Positions 1 through 12,568 of a DNA stretch of 64,000 nucleotides are shown here, piece by piece (the first letter of the stretch is position 1; every line of letters starts with the position of its first letter). Under the pieces are notes generated by a model. That model worked only from the letters and a program-made list of their open reading frames with translations. It was not told the DNA's origin and searched no databases. The stretch lies in assembly GCA_958298945.1 (NCBI GenBank), contig OY282609.1, forward strand, positions 35,003,212-35,067,211, in the 5' to 3' direction. The position numbers and the translations under genes are program-made. Origin of the DNA: Atherix ibis. Its lineage: Eukaryota; Arthropoda; Insecta; Diptera; Athericidae.

Positions 1-2125
1 GTAAACCTGGTTTTTTACTTTTTAAATATACGAGTATAACATTCTAACCCTTGAGGAACGATTCTTCAAGAAGCTCTAACCCATATATTACAGCAAATAA
101 CTTTCCCTCCAAATTCAATATACTGGCCAACTTCTAGTACAAAATAACCTGATATTCTCGAATACTTTATTAGCACTCCTTCAATTACCATGAATTCTAG
201 TATTGAAACTATTTCCAATTTAAACTCTGACCATAGTTCTGTTCTCCTTACCCTTAATTCTAATCCAGTTTTAAAGACTCTTCATCTTAAGCTCATAAAT
301 AGCAAAATAGATTAGAACATATTTAGAAACAAATTATACCAACGAATGTTGATAGATTAGAACATATTTTAGAACGAATGTTAAAACTATTTAGAAACAA
401 ATAGATTAGAACATATTTTAGAACGAAAGTTAAAAATATCATACAAAGAAATAACCACGCTATCTATATATATTCAATATGCAGTCGCAACCGCTCACGT
501 CTCTTACAATACGATATAACTACAACAACAAAATTTGCCAATTAAAATACGTGCATTAATTAACGAAAAAAGAAAAACGAGAACGCAATGGCAACGCTTA
601 CAAAAGCTTAGCTACAAACAGAAACTTAACCCGATACAACGTCAACTGAATATGGAACTTAGAAAGCACTTTTATGAACGGCATGAAATTTATACAAGAT
701 CGATTAGTAACAATATTTCTTTATAGGAAGCCACAAGACGAACACTCTCGTATAAAAGAACATCACACCCACTGAAAGAAAATGACGGTAACTGAGCTGA
801 AACAGACATAGAGAAAGCGCAAGTATTTGCTAAACATTTGGTATATACTTTTGCTCCTTATGATGATATAGCAGACAAATTGCATACTAATGAAATTATC
901 GAAGAACTAATATTTATGAGTCTTCCTACCAAAAATTTTAAGCCTTCGGTAATTAACTCTACTATTCTGCGCCTTCCCAATAAAAAAGCTCCAGGTTGTG
1001 ATCTAATAACAGCTCCTATTCTGAAGCAAATTTACCGAAAAGCTTAATTACATACATTTTCAATGGTATCCTGCACATAGCCTATTCTCCTTTAAATAAT
1101 TCATAGACAAAATCAACCCATTAATTCTCCTTCTTCCTATAGACCTATCAACTACTTACCAATCCTAGGTAAGATTTCTAAAAAACTCCTATTAAAATGA
1201 TTCTACTCAATCCTAGTTAATGAAAAAATTATTTCTGATCACCAATTTGGCTTTCAATCTGACCACTCTACAATCCAGCAATGCCATCTCTCTCCTCTTG
1301 AGAGGAAACAGTATTGCTCAGAAGTACTTTTAGATATTTCCCAAGCGTTCGATCATGTGTGGCATCCTGGACTTCTCGGGAAACTCAAGAGCTTTCTCTA
1401 TTTAATACACTACCTTATCATAAATTCTTATTTCTCCCAACGTCATTTCTAAGTTGCAATTAGCTCAGAATACTCGGAAATATACCCTTTCCTAGCCGGG
1501 GTCCCACAAGGTAGTATCGTCGGTCTTATTTTATATAATATTTATACTCATGACATCCTATCTGATCCTTATACTAATATTAGTACTTATGTAGATGATA
1601 CGACCATACTTGCTATCCACACAAATTCTGAAATAGATTCCAAAAATTTACCGTCCCATATCCACAACCTTCAAACATGGTTTAAGAGATGGAGAGTGAT
1701 GGTAAATGAACAAAATAGTGCTCATATTACGTTCGCACTTTGTCAAAGAAAACCTACCCCTTTATACCTTAATAGCAACATCATTCCACAATATGATAAA
1801 GTACGTTATTGAGGATTTTACCTGGACAAGAGATTAATATGGAACCCTCATACTAGACTAAAAAACCTTGAAGCCACTAGACGTCTTAGACTACTTGACA
1901 AACAATCGAAACTAACAATCAAAAGTAAGCTTCTAATCTACAATACAATTATAAAACCTATTTGGACATATGGAATTGAACTTTGTGGTTCCACAAAATG
2001 TTCCAATTCCTATCGCGTCCAGGCCTTATAATCCAAGATTCTCCGTAAAATATTTGGTGCCTCCTTTTATATTCGTAACACCATAATATGTCGTGATCTA
2101 ACTATCCTTCTTTTTTGTTTTTAAC
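1..2125 (+). mobile_element. Jockey-like LINE, copy a (ORF2 remnant)
   Basis: Decayed ORF2 of a non-LTR retrotransposon; the window starts inside it. About 1-300 encodes the end of an APE-type endonuclease (IYWPTSSTKPDIL, then LNSDHSSVLLTL). From about 960 the reverse transcriptase follows, with KKAPGCDLIT, a decayed YRPI/LPILGKI block near 1140-1170, FLDISQAFDHVWHPGLL near 1330-1375, AGVPQGSIVG near 1495 and the catalytic YVDD at 1588-1599. Family consensus is YADD, as in the other copies. The thumb and C-terminal part follows (KSKLLIYNTIIKPIWTYGIE near 1925-1980). Many stops and frameshifts are present. The homology fades after about 2115, so the C-terminus and tail are missing. The motifs match the Jockey clade. 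The element would copy itself by target-primed reverse transcription, but this copy is dead. Confidence 0.85.
304..436 (+). repeat. Local triplication inside LINE copy a
   Basis: The motif agattagaacatatttagaa occurs three times (near 309, 354 and 404) with small differences. It separates the endonuclease part from the reverse transcriptase part of the LINE and breaks the frame. It looks like a local tandem duplication after insertion. Confidence 0.7.
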
Positions 2126-4190
2126 CATATGCCCCACAACCTCTAGCAATAATATTAATTTTTATGGCTATTAATTTTGTACACGATTCCTTTGTTATCC
2201 AGTAAAATATCCTTTTTTAGTTAAATAAACTTTATTTCCATGTTATTTTCGTAATTTTTAATTTGTTGTGCAATTGCGTATTCTTTTTTATTTTAAAACA
2301 CTTAAATATGGCTTCTTTAATTAACGCAAAAATAATATTTAAATATGATAACTCGAATAATGAAATAATGAATAAGAACTGTATACTTTTATTGATAAAT
2401 GTCATACCATAATAGAGAGTACACGTACGTTACTTGTATTTATCACAATTTTCAAGTCCCAAATGCAACCATATTTAACATAACCATTAACATGATGAAG
2501 GATTTTTAAGGATGACTGCACAGGAAGTTGAATGAAATTAAACGGAAATACCTAAACCATGAATCATTAAACAGAACCTATACGTAAAAGCATAATGTGA
2601 CTGAGTTTATATTCATTGCAGCAAAGGGATTATTGTGATAGCTTAGTTTTCGGTTTGTTTAAACTCTTTATAGTATTGTACATGAACTTATTGTATCGGC
2701 AAGGACAATAGCTTTCGAATATGTATTAGCCTATTCCCTTTCAGTGAAAAACTAAACAGGATTACCCAAACTGTAGTTGACTGGTGCTGGTCGCTTAAAA
2801 ACACATTGCCCACTGATACGTGTATGACGATTTCAGTCAAAATTAAAATCTACAACCTCGTACCTACTATTCCAGTTGCTTCTTTCGCTTGTAAATCAAA
2901 AAGTAGTATTTAACAGATCATAGCCTTTTGATAATCCTACACCAATTATAATATTTTAATATCTCCTTTAATATGCACTTTACATAACCAGAAGGAACTG
3001 AATAAAATTAGGTGTCCTTAAATACAAATGCTCTCATTTTATTTTAAATTGAATGGATTTCGTTTCATAGTCATTGCAGTTTAATTAATTTAGCCCATTA
3101 CCACCGTTATTAAATAATCTCTAGTTTATCTTTTAAAGAAATTAAAACATTTCTAAATATTCTTTTAATTGTCAGAACAATTTAAAATAAAATTTTAATA
3201 TTTTATATTTCAAATCAAATTAAAAAAATTAACTTTTATTCTATGAAAAATGATATTTAAAAATTTATTTATTTTTGACTAATGTGGTCGTGTTGAAGGA
3301 AATTTAAAAAAAACAGTCAAATATTTTGTATTGTTAATATAATAAGAGAAAAAAAATTTAAATGTAGTAAAAAATGTAAATTTTTAACGCAGTTGTCTGC
3401 ATAAAATAAAAAATATAACTAGAAATTAAATAAAATTATTTATTGTATTTTTTGACTTAACACTGTGCAGATAAAATAGAATAAATGACTTTGAATACCA
3501 CAAACAGGATGTTTTTTCCATTCTTTAAAAATGCATATTATTGGAGTTGGACAAGAAAAACCAACAAAATACGCTTTTAGTAGAAAATTTTATACTAGCC
3601 TTTTTTATTTTGTTCTTAATATTAATATATAACTTGTGTAATTCAGACAGAACGAGTACGAAAGCTTGCAAAAATATTGCAATTTCCTTTGTGCAAATGC
3701 ATTTTTCATATATCATAAAATGGATAGTTGTGGTATTCGGAAAAATATGAAGCTTTTTTCTTAAGTTTTAAAGTAAATTAACTTTGTTTTAATGGATTTT
3801 TAAATATTCCAAAATTTATATTCCAGATATTTTTCTTAATTTATGTTTGAAGAGTTTTCCGTTATTTTAATTAAAACATAGTTTTCGTTTTAAAAATTAC
3901 TCATTACATTCTCATTGGAATGTTTTTTCTATGGAAGCTTAAAGTCTTGAAACGCTCATTTACTTATTTCTAATTAATGAAATTTTAAAATACTATTTCA
4001 GAAAAAAGAATATATTTCATATTTCAAAATGTGTTTTATTCAGTTGTGTTTATTGCAGGGTACCAATTTGCGTTCCATATTATATTGGAAATAAAAAAAA
4101 AACTTTGATATTTGTTTTTCTATGAGTTAAATTTTCTTCTTAGCCATCATCATGTAACGGGTTTAGCCATTAGAATTTTTTTAAGGATTG
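2126..4190. other. AT-rich stretch, no gene seen
   Basis: Homopolymer-rich AT sequence with only short unrelated open frames. I found no transposase, RT or tRNA motif and no clear inverted ends. Confidence 0.6.
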
Positions 4191-4234
4191 AAATTGGATA
4201 TGTTGACAATTCTGTCATTTAGTTTTTTGACAGC

Positions 4235-6085
4235 TTGACAGTAGAATGTTTACCATTTGTTATAATGTTTTCATATTTGCTTAAAAGTCATATTTAAATA
4301 ATTCAAATGCTTTATGAAAATGGTCGGTCTGTGAAAGTTACATTTCATCAAATTCGCGATTCTTTTGCTGAAAATATTGCTTTGGTGAGTGACAGTGTTG
4401 TGAAGGACCCCATTTTATCGATTTCACGATCTTCTCAATAATTGGACATGTCCAAAACAACCACATGGTGAATAAAGTCATTTTTAACATAATAATTCCA
4501 CTGACGGGATCATTGAACACGGTGCTGGTTTTTCAACAACAAAAATATATTCTCGAACGAAGCTCATTTTCACATAGGCGGCTATGTTAATAAGCAGAAC
4601 TATTGCATTTGTGCATCTGACCATCCAAGGGCAGTTATTGAACAACCAATACATTCATCACTTGTCACTGCAAGGTATCCTTTATAGCCCGTAGGCATCA
4701 TCAATTCGCATTTACGAGGTCTGTTCAAAAATTATCGCGAATTTTGAATTTCCGCGGGTTACGTGTATTCGATTTTTGTTTTTTTGTGGATTTATGTTGG
4801 TACTCATGTTTCTCACTTATGCCGAAAAATTCGGCCATTTTGAATTTTCAATTAAATTTTGACAGCTGCTTTGCTTGCACGTGTTTTGTCTCGTCTTCGA
4901 TTTTTGCCCATTCTAAGAAATGGATCAAAGAATCTGTTTCGGCAACAAGAAAAAGTCCCAGGGGTCTAGATCTGGGGAATATGGTGGCTGCGACTTTATT
5001 AGTGTATTGTTTTTGGCCAAAAATTCGCGCACAAGCAACGATGCGTGAGCAGGGGCGTTATCATGGTGTAAAAGATAATTTTTATTATTCCACAAATCCG
5101 GGCGTTTCTGGTGAATTGCTTCGCACAACTTACGCTTAACTTGCACGTACTATTCCTTATTGACCATTCTACCCTGTGCCAAGAACTCATGATACATCAC
5201 GCCCCTGCAATCAAATAAAACTGTAAGCAAAACTTTCATATTCGACCGAACTTGGCGTGCTTTTTTCGGTCTTGGCTCGTGCGGCAGATTCCATTTGGAT
5301 TATTGAGCTTTTGTTTGCACCTCATAACCATAAACCAATGATTCATTACTAGTTATGACCCCCTGGAGCAAATTTAAATCATTGCGGAGAGAGTCCAACA
5401 GCTCCTTAGCAATGTTAATGTGATGCTGTTTTTGGTCGAAAATGGGAAAAAATCGAAGACGAGCCAAAACACGTCCAAGCAAAGCAGCTGTCAAAAATTA
5501 ACTGAACATTCAAAATGGGTAAATTTGTTCGCATAAGGGAGAAACATGAGTACCAACATAATGCCACAAAAAATCGAAAATTGAATACACCTAACCCGCG
5601 AAAATTTAAAATTCGCTATACTTTTTAAACAGACTTCGTATTTTGAAAATGATGATGTTGCTTTAGTTAGTAAACAACTATCTATAGTATGCGCTATAAG
5701 AACATGGTAAACAATTTTGTTACACTATTTTTGATGGCAGGGGTGTCGACGACTCCTGGTTTGAACAGAATGGCTCTACGTGCCACACTGCCCAACAAAC
5801 AATCGATTTATTGAAAACCAAATTCAATAGTCGTCTAATTTTGTGAAACGATGAAATCAATTGCCAAACAATATAATTTGATTTGACGCCATTGGACTTC
5901 TTCTGGATAGGCTATGTGAAAGATAAGATTTATGAAAATAGTCCGTACATAATTCAACAGCTCAAAACCAATATCAACTGCGTCGTAAGTGAAATAGAGC
6001 GACAATTATTCAAAAATATGATCGAGACTCGATGTCTGCATGTGTAGAACAGATATTGCTTTTAATTCATAAAGGGTAAAGTCTC
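4235..6085 (+). mobile_element. DD41D-type Tc1/mariner element, interrupted and decayed
   Basis: A transposase remnant in two halves. The left half (about 4300-4712) reads LYENGRSVKVTFHQIRDSF, then IALVSDSVVKDPILSISR, then EAHFHIGGYVNKQN. That last block carries the DEAHF-type first catalytic region, here preceded by N instead of D. The right half (about 5641-6080) reads WFEQNGSTCHTA and, after a gap, DLTPLDFFW. The second catalytic Asp has become Asn (QNG where relatives have QDG). The spacing from that position to the Asp of PLDFF is 41 residues by hand count, which fits the DD41D branch of Tc1/mariner. Several stops are present. The two halves are separated by a family A insertion at a TA, and dropping the insert restores the frame (IRIYFENDD). 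The outer ends are not resolved. Confidence 0.75.
4715..5638. mobile_element. Mariner family A fold-back derivative (A1)
   Basis: A 924-bp non-autonomous element flanked by TA (4713-4714 and 5639-5640). The left about 215 bp, up to the start-codon region (atggatcaaagaatctgt near 4919), is the 5' end of family A. The right about 180 bp is the same sequence inverted, so the natural 3' end is missing. Between them lies antisense transposase sequence: 4925-5146 reads on the minus strand LHHDNAPAHASLL and QPPYSPDLDPWDFF, and 5300-5494 reads FDQKQHHINIAKELLDS and VITSNESLVYGYE, where the first catalytic Asp is replaced by Asn. Two junctions (transposase C-terminal part to 5' end, and FDQKQ to 5' end) are identical to those of the copy at 52413-53082. 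It cannot encode transposase. With its ends intact it could be moved by a family A enzyme. Confidence 0.9.
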
Positions 6086-8162
6086 TACAACAACACATAT
6101 TTTACATAGAAATCGGATGCATTTAAAATTTCATTATATCAATCGAGTCGTGCATATCTGAAAATCGTCACCTTATTTCTTTAAAAACAAAAAATTGTTT
6201 TTGAAAATATGAAATACTAGAAAAATTATTTAGTCAAAATAAAATATAACGCAACATCTATAAATAGTGGTTAGAATTTATACAAATTACTGATATGGAT
6301 AGCATTACAGGTAACTCTTTGTGTTTTTATAACCATTCAAATAGTTTGTAACCAAATTAGTAATTTCGAAAATGTGTTTTCTTCAATTTTCCTGCCATAC
6401 ACAAAAAAATTGTCTTGTGAACTACTATTTTTAATTATGACTATCTTCTCTATAGCTTAGTGTTGTGTATCCTAGACTTCTAAACAAAATTTTCCTCTAA
6501 TAAGTTTTTGCGTACTCAAGGCAGCTCTATTAGAAGTTTCTCTAAAACAATGAACTGAACTAGGCAATCGCACAAACAACTTATTACGTATATCTTTCAA
6601 TAATTTCTAAAACAAAAATCTTTTTGTATTAATTTTAAATGTAGAAAAGATACATCCATCCAACAATAAAATAAAGCCATACATCTTTTTCTGGTTCATT
6701 TTACCTATAGTTATTTAATACATGCTCATTTATTATTCACTCCTTGTACGATCTAAATCCATCCAAAGTGTTGAAGGTAAATTTATGTATGAAAATTATG
6801 CCTCCAGGAATATATTCGCATATGAAAATATCAAACAAATACATGTACTTTTATTCTCTTTGACGTCAAAATAATTTTTCTGACATACTACAATCCGAGT
6901 ATTATATTTAAAAAAAATATATATGGCATGTACATAATTCAAAAGAATTTCCAGGAAGCAAAATATATCTTGACGTCAAAAGAGTCTTCATATAAAGTCA
7001 TCCGTTTTGTCTGATGTGTAGTATTTCTTTTTGTATTATTTACCATATTATTGTAGTAAAATATAACATATAATAAAATTGTATTCCCTGTGAGAACATA
7101 CAAAGCAAAATTTTATAATATGTTTAGAAAAAAATATGTAGAAGCTTAATTGTGTACAAATAAGGATAATAGCTTTTAATACAAATTATGTAAAGTTGTA
7201 GATTTTTAGCTTACTTTTACTAGAATACGAATTTTTCAAAATTTCAAAACGTTAAGGAGGTAAATTAAGAAAAAAATAAAGTAGTTATTTACTGAAAATA
7301 GTGTAATGACAGCGTTTGCAGTTTGAATCGTTTAATAATAGAAGCATTTGTCATTTATGCTGTTTGAAAGTAAGAAAATTCGGTTTTTATAAGGTCGATT
7401 ATCATCCCCATAAAACAGACCTTAAACTTGCTTTTTATTGTACATTGCTTCTGATTTTTACTTGGATTCATGCTTTATACTATCTGGACAGACCGCAAAT
7501 TTCACTAAAAATCCTATAGATCCATTAGTTCATTATTGAATAGACTTTTAAATTGTCCTCTATTAAACATGTAGTAGGAGCTAAATTGAAGGATTCTTAT
7601 CATATATGCGATACTAGAGATCATTTGCAAAAACTTATTTACTATTTAGTACAAGTTTATAAGATAAAAAAGATAGTTTGGTAGAAATAAGAGTTTAGGA
7701 GTTTGTAAAAAGGGCTTAATAATAAATCGAAAGAGTAAAGTAGCACTGACAAGGAGGAATTCTACCAGAGAAAAATTAAAGATAAAGAAGCAGTTACTGA
7801 TGATATGTAAGATTATAAGGGCAACTCGGCAGTTTTTGCTTATGGAGGGGGGGGGGGGGGGGGGGTGGACGTTATTAAATAGAAAATCGTGTGTTAGAAA
7901 CCAATTATTATTCTGAGAAGTTTTCTTTACCCAAGACTTCTGATTGTTTTCCGCCCATATAGGCCGAACATGTGATTCCAGTGTTTTAAGAGGAAGGTGT
8001 TGCTGGTCAGTTTTCAAAGCAGGCTTAGCTCCACCTCTGAGTTTGCCACTTGCTGAGTAACTGAAGCATATGGAGTACGACCGTAAATATTATATATACA
8101 TTCAGAATAGAGTTGCTCCTTATACCCATAATGGCATTTGATTGTAAAGAGCTAATCAGTAT
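6086..8162. other. AT-rich stretch, no gene seen
   Basis: No supported gene. A 123-codon minus-strand frame at 7646-8017 is partly made by the G-run at 7847-7865 and matches nothing I recognise. The rest is AT-rich sequence with short frames. Confidence 0.55.
7847..7865. repeat. Run of 19 G
   Basis: Uninterrupted G19 in otherwise AT-rich DNA. Such runs can form G-quadruplexes and are prone to length errors in sequencing, so the exact length is uncertain. Confidence 0.9.
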
Positions 8163-8900
8163 ACTTTTTTTTAATTATCTACAACTACAATTGTATTGTA
8201 ACAAGCAGATTTACATAACATTTTAATTTATAATCTTGTGCATCGTGAAGTGGGAGTAAACACCAATCAGAATTTCTTCAACTAATGGAAGTAACATTCC
8301 TCTAGAAAATCTCTAGGCCATTGTTTCTTAAGTCTCTGATGAGTGTTTCCGCAAAGGGCAATGCAGTACAATTCTTTCACAAGTGGATTATGATGATAGG
8401 ATAAACGGAAGTGACATGTTTGATAGAGAGAATTGGACAGGTACTGAATAAAGGGAACTGTTAGTTGAACCCCAAAGTTAAATTCTTGATAGCGTGAAGT
8501 ACATAGGTCATAAATAAAGGGCGATTGGAATTCAAAAGGTTCGTTGAACCCCAAAGTTCAATTCCGTATGTCCAAATAGGTTTTATAATTGTATCGTAGA
8601 TGAGACGGTTACTTTTGATTGTTTGAATGGGTAGCAAGTATGGCCGTATCATCTGCATAAATAGCTTTGATAGTATTAGAATCAGATGGGATGTCATGGG
8701 TATAAATATTATATAAAATGGGACTAAGACTACTATCTTGTGGAACTCTGGTTAGAATAGAATATATTTCCGAGGATTCTGAGTTAATTGCAACTGGAAA
8801 TGTCATTGGAAGAGATATGATGTTATGATAAGTTAGTATGTTGAAGGAAGAAAGTTTTTGAGTTTCCAGAGTAGTCCAGGATGCCATAAAGTATCAATAT
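8163..8900 (-). mobile_element. Jockey-like LINE, copy b (RT C-terminal half)
   Basis: 5'-truncated copy of the same family as 1-2125, on the minus strand. It reads VAINSESSEIYSILTRVPQ, then ILYNIYTHDIPSD and YADDTAILATH (YADD at 8648-8659). After an internal deletion it jumps to the C-terminal region: CHFRLSYHHNPLVKELYCIA, then LKKQWPRDFLEECYFH. The 3' end is near 8163-8170, in a T-rich run that is the complement of a short A-tail. It matches the 3' end of the copy at 39408-40640. The frame is broken and the copy is inactive. Confidence 0.85.
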
Positions 8901-10246
8901 ACATAAAAATGCTTTTATATGTGTAAATTTGCTGCATCAATGGCAGCTCTTATGTCCCAAATTTCGAGAGAACACTGCCCTAAGAGGAGAAATACCATGT
9001 TTCCGACGTGCTGGATAACAGCAAAAAGCTGCTTAGAACGGTTGCTCAATCTTTATTTTAAATTCATAAAAAAAACATTTTTATTTTTATTCTGTGTTTT
9101 ACTATTCGCTATTTAAATTTTATTTTTCTATTTTAACTGATCTCAATTTATAATCAGTAATAGCATTAAAGAAAACCTAAATAATTCACAAATAAAAATC
9201 AAATAAGTAAACTTATCAAAACTTATCAATTCACAAACACTCTTTTTTCGTGAAGTTGCTTATTTCGGTCAATATATTGAGCACTGATCTCACCCACGCC
9301 TTCCAATCGTAATATGTAGTATTAGTGAAAAAGTTCACTAAAGGATCATCCATAAGTAAAGACGCAATATACGAAAGGATGGAGTATATTTTGCTCTGAA
9401 AGGAGAGTGCGGTTAGGATGGATTTGATAATGGGAAAGAGAGGAGCATGATTTTTAGTTAAATTTTTGAAGAAAGACAGAATTTGGGCATTTTTGATATA
9501 ATCATTTATGAATGAACGTCCTTTTTTCATCTTATAGTTCTTCTTTTCACGATGGAAATTGAGTTACAACAGACACATTTCTATTTTCAGTGTAAGTCTT
9601 GCTCTTGCCACACTTGAAGTTATTTGTTATTCATAAAATGACACAATTCTCAATATCATTCAGCACAATCTGCTGAATAAAAGAAGTGTTGAATTTTGTA
9701 TAGTTCCAGATTTTTTGAAATTAGAGGGGAAACACCAGCATGCAGTGTACAGAAAAATCAATAACTTGCCTTTCTTGCTAACCAAATGGAATTTAAGATC
9801 CTTAGCCAGTCAGAGACAAATAGACTTGATACTAAGCAATATTTTTTTTATAAACTCAGTTGTTTACTACCAATAAACCAGACTACTCAACATTGTTACC
9901 AACTTTTCTTGTTTGAGCAGTTTTTTGTACATTACGATTCAAATTGCCTTTCGATATCGCTTTGGCATTAGCAGATTACCATCGGATAGCTGTGGAGGTC
10001 AGACCAGTCTGACTGCAGAGATCCAATTCTCCACATCTTTCAAGTTTTCTTAAAAAGGACAAACATAATTGCATAATATTTTTTTTCAGTTTTTCCAGAT
10101 TCTGAAGAATAGAAATTTTTTTGACCCCTTGTTTAACTTTCTTTCAATTTTGGCAATGATTCCCGTATCTACTCCTTGAAAATGTATAGAATTCTACCTT
10201 CCACCGCCATTTGAAGGTATACAGAAGTTCATATAATCTGCTTTTA
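8901..10246. other. Stretch without recognised gene
   Basis: Contains a 99-codon minus-strand frame (9231-9530; starts MKKGRSFINDY) that I cannot assign. It has no repeat structure or catalytic motif and could be chance. The remainder shows no motif. Confidence 0.5.
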
Positions 10247-10248
10247 TA

Positions 10249-11565
10249 CAAGGTCTGTTCAAAAAGTAACTTCAATTTTTTGTTTTTTTTTCAAAAATTA
10301 TTTATTTATGCATGAATATCTATTTTGTACCCTTCAAAGTAATCCCCACCAGATATTATACACTTGTCCCAACGTTTTTTGCAATCCTCGAAGCACTTCA
10401 AAAAATCATTTTTTGTGATCTTGTTCAGTTCCTCCTTCCATGCCGTCTTTATCTCCTCGATCGTAGCGTAGCATCGTCCTTTCATGGGGCTCTTCCGTTT
10501 CGGGAACAAGAAAAAGTCACAGGGAGCCAGATCTGGGGAATACGGTGGCTGCGGCATTATTAGTATGTTGTTTTTGGCCAAAAATTATCGCACAAGCAAC
10601 TATACGTGCGCAGGGGCGTTATCATAGTGCAAAAGATAATTTTTGTTATTCCACAAATCCAAGCGTTTCTTGCGGATTGCTTTGCGCAACTTGCGCATAA
10701 CTTGTAAGTAATATTCCTTATTGATCGTTCTACCCTATGGCAGGAACTCATGATGCACCACGCCGCTGCAATCGAAGAAAACTGTAAGCAAAACCTTAAC
10801 ATTCGACCGAACTTGGCGCGATCTTTTCGGTCTTGACTCGTGCGGCAGCTTCCATTGGGATGATTGAGATTTGGTTTCCACGTCATAACCATAACCCCAT
10901 GATTCGTCATCAGTTATGATGCTTTGGAGCAAATTTGCGTCGTCGCGGACTTCTGCAGCTCCTTAGCAATGTTAATGCGATGCTGTTTGTGGTTGAAATT
11001 GAGCAATTTTGGTACAAATTTCGCGGCGACCCGTCTCACGACAAAATCATTGGTAAAAATCGAATGGCACGAGCCAATCGATAGGTTTAAGGCCTCAGCA
11101 AGTTCTCTTACGGTGATTCGACAATTGGCCAATACTATTTTCTTCACTTCATAAATGTTTTCGTCTGTTGTTGACGTGCTCAGGCGTCTGGCACACTTTT
11201 CGTCGTTAACATTTTCTGGGCCCTCTGAGAACATTTTGTACCACATATAAACGTTGCTTCGGTCTAAGCTAGCTTCATCATATGCCACAGTCAATATTCA
11301 GAATACGTTCGCGCAATTAATTTTGTTTTTCACACAAAATTTGATAAAGATTCTTTGATCCATTTTTTAGAATGGGCAAAAATCGAAGACGAGCCAAAAC
11401 ACGTGCAAGCAAAGCAGCTGTCCATAATTAACTCAACATTCAAAATGGCGGAACTTATCGGCATAATTGAGAGACATGAGTACCAACTTAACGCAACAAA
11501 AAATCGAATACGTAATACGTAACCGACGAAATTCAAAATTCGTGATATTTTTTGAACAGACATCG
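10249..11565 (-). mobile_element. Mariner family A, near full length (A2)
   Basis: A 1317-bp element flanked by TA at both sides (10247-10248, 11566-11567). Its left end is the short 3' terminus (caaggtctgttcaaaaagta). Its right end is the long 5' terminal region of about 200 bp preceding the start codon at 11363. The terminal inverted match is about 20-30 bp and somewhat mutated. Length and TA duplication are typical of mariner. It encodes a damaged transposase, described separately. Confidence 0.9.
10306..11363 (-). pseudogene. Family A mariner transposase, broken
   Basis: The start is placed at ATG 11363 (MDQRIFIKFCVKNKINCA). This start is shared with the other family A copies and lies just after the terminal region. 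A stop falls at about codon 20, then the frame reopens: helix-turn-helix region SNVYMWYKMFSEG, the ENIYEVKKIVLANCRITVRE segment, and RRVAAKFVPKLLNF, which corresponds to the WVPHEL-type linker motif of mariners. The first catalytic region is ITDDESWGYGYD (Asp kept). Further frameshifts follow. The C-terminal part at 10306-10581 has QPPYSPDLAPCDFF with the third catalytic Asp, and ends SGGDYFEGYKIDIHA. The span equals about 352 codons, the usual mariner size. It is not functional because of the stop and at least two frameshifts. Confidence 0.85.
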
Positions 11566-11622
11566 TATTATCCGCCTAACAGGGTCTTTTATTAAGTGTC
11601 GTTTATTAACCTATTTTATATA

Positions 11623-12566
11623 TTAGGTTGTTCGGAAAGTAATTTCTTTTCATTATACGGTTGGAACACTATACCTTTCCTATTGACTAATTGTGGCATT
11701 TTTTCTTTAAGTGAATTATTTAATTTGTCCAATTGATGATAGTACACTTCATAATTAATCGTTGTGTTTCTCAGTAGAAGCTCACAATAAACGATTCCTT
11801 TGAAATCCCACCAAACAGATAGCATAAGCTTTTTTGATGAATATTGGCTTTCGAAGTGCATTGATAAGGTTCATCTTTTCTACTCCATAATCTTTTGCGC
11901 TTAACATTGTTGTAGGCAACCCATTTCTCGGCCTCAGTTATGATACGCTCAAAAATGAATCATTTTCTTGGCGATTGAGACAAATCTCAAACGCTAAAAA
12001 AATGGTGCATTTTTGAAAATTTGATCACAAATGTCAATGCGACGGCACAAATTTTTTTTCTATAAGAAGATGAGGAACTCATATGTCAAGCTTTGAGATT
12101 AAACCTAGCCATTTCAGATGATCATGAACGGTCGAATTCGATAAATTTAATCTCTCAGCGATCTCACGGGTTGTTATTCGCCGGTTGGCATCAATTAATG
12201 CCTTTATTGTGTCTTCATCAGCTTTAATTGGCCTTCCAGAACGTGGTGCATCTTCGAGATCAGAATTGCCGGATCGAAATTTTGCAAACTAGTTTCGACA
12301 CTGGCGCTCACTTAACACATGATCTCCATATATATCGGATAAATAAGTAAAATATGCCGAAAATACTGTTTTTAACTTTCCAAATTTAAAATGGTATCAA
12401 CCAAAAACTACTATGCAGAATCAATCTTTTTTTTCGTAAGCAAGCCTTGCTTTTGTCAGCTGTCAAAATACATATGACTGTGTGGCTTACGTATAAAGTT
12501 GGTTTTGAAAAAATACAATTAAGTCCTCTTTTATGAAAAAACGAAATTACTTTCCGAACAAAACAA
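11623..12566 (-). mobile_element. Mariner family F, internally deleted (F1)
   Basis: A 944-bp element with TA on both sides and ends sharing ttgttcggaaagtaatttc. Minus-strand coding remains run from about 12300 (SGRPIKADEDTIKALIDANR, then REIAERLNLSNSTVHD) to 11616-11861 (MLSVWWDFKGIVY and LVNRKGIVFQPYN). The sequence passes straight from the region just before the second catalytic Asp into the 3' inverted end, so the second and third catalytic residues are absent. Several stops are present. The WWD.KGI and RRGVVFHQDN-like motifs match mariners of the cecropia/mellifera type. The family assignment is from memory of motifs. Confidence 0.8.
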
Positions 12567-12568
12567 TA

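Noticed and set aside
4744..5139. 131-codon plus-strand open frame
   Set aside because: It runs through the inverted terminal region and the antisense strand of the transposase in the family A derivative. The real coding sense here is minus.
7646..8017. 123-codon minus-strand frame with a proline run
   Set aside because: The proline run is the G19 homopolymer read through. No domain is recognised and flanking parts look like chance.
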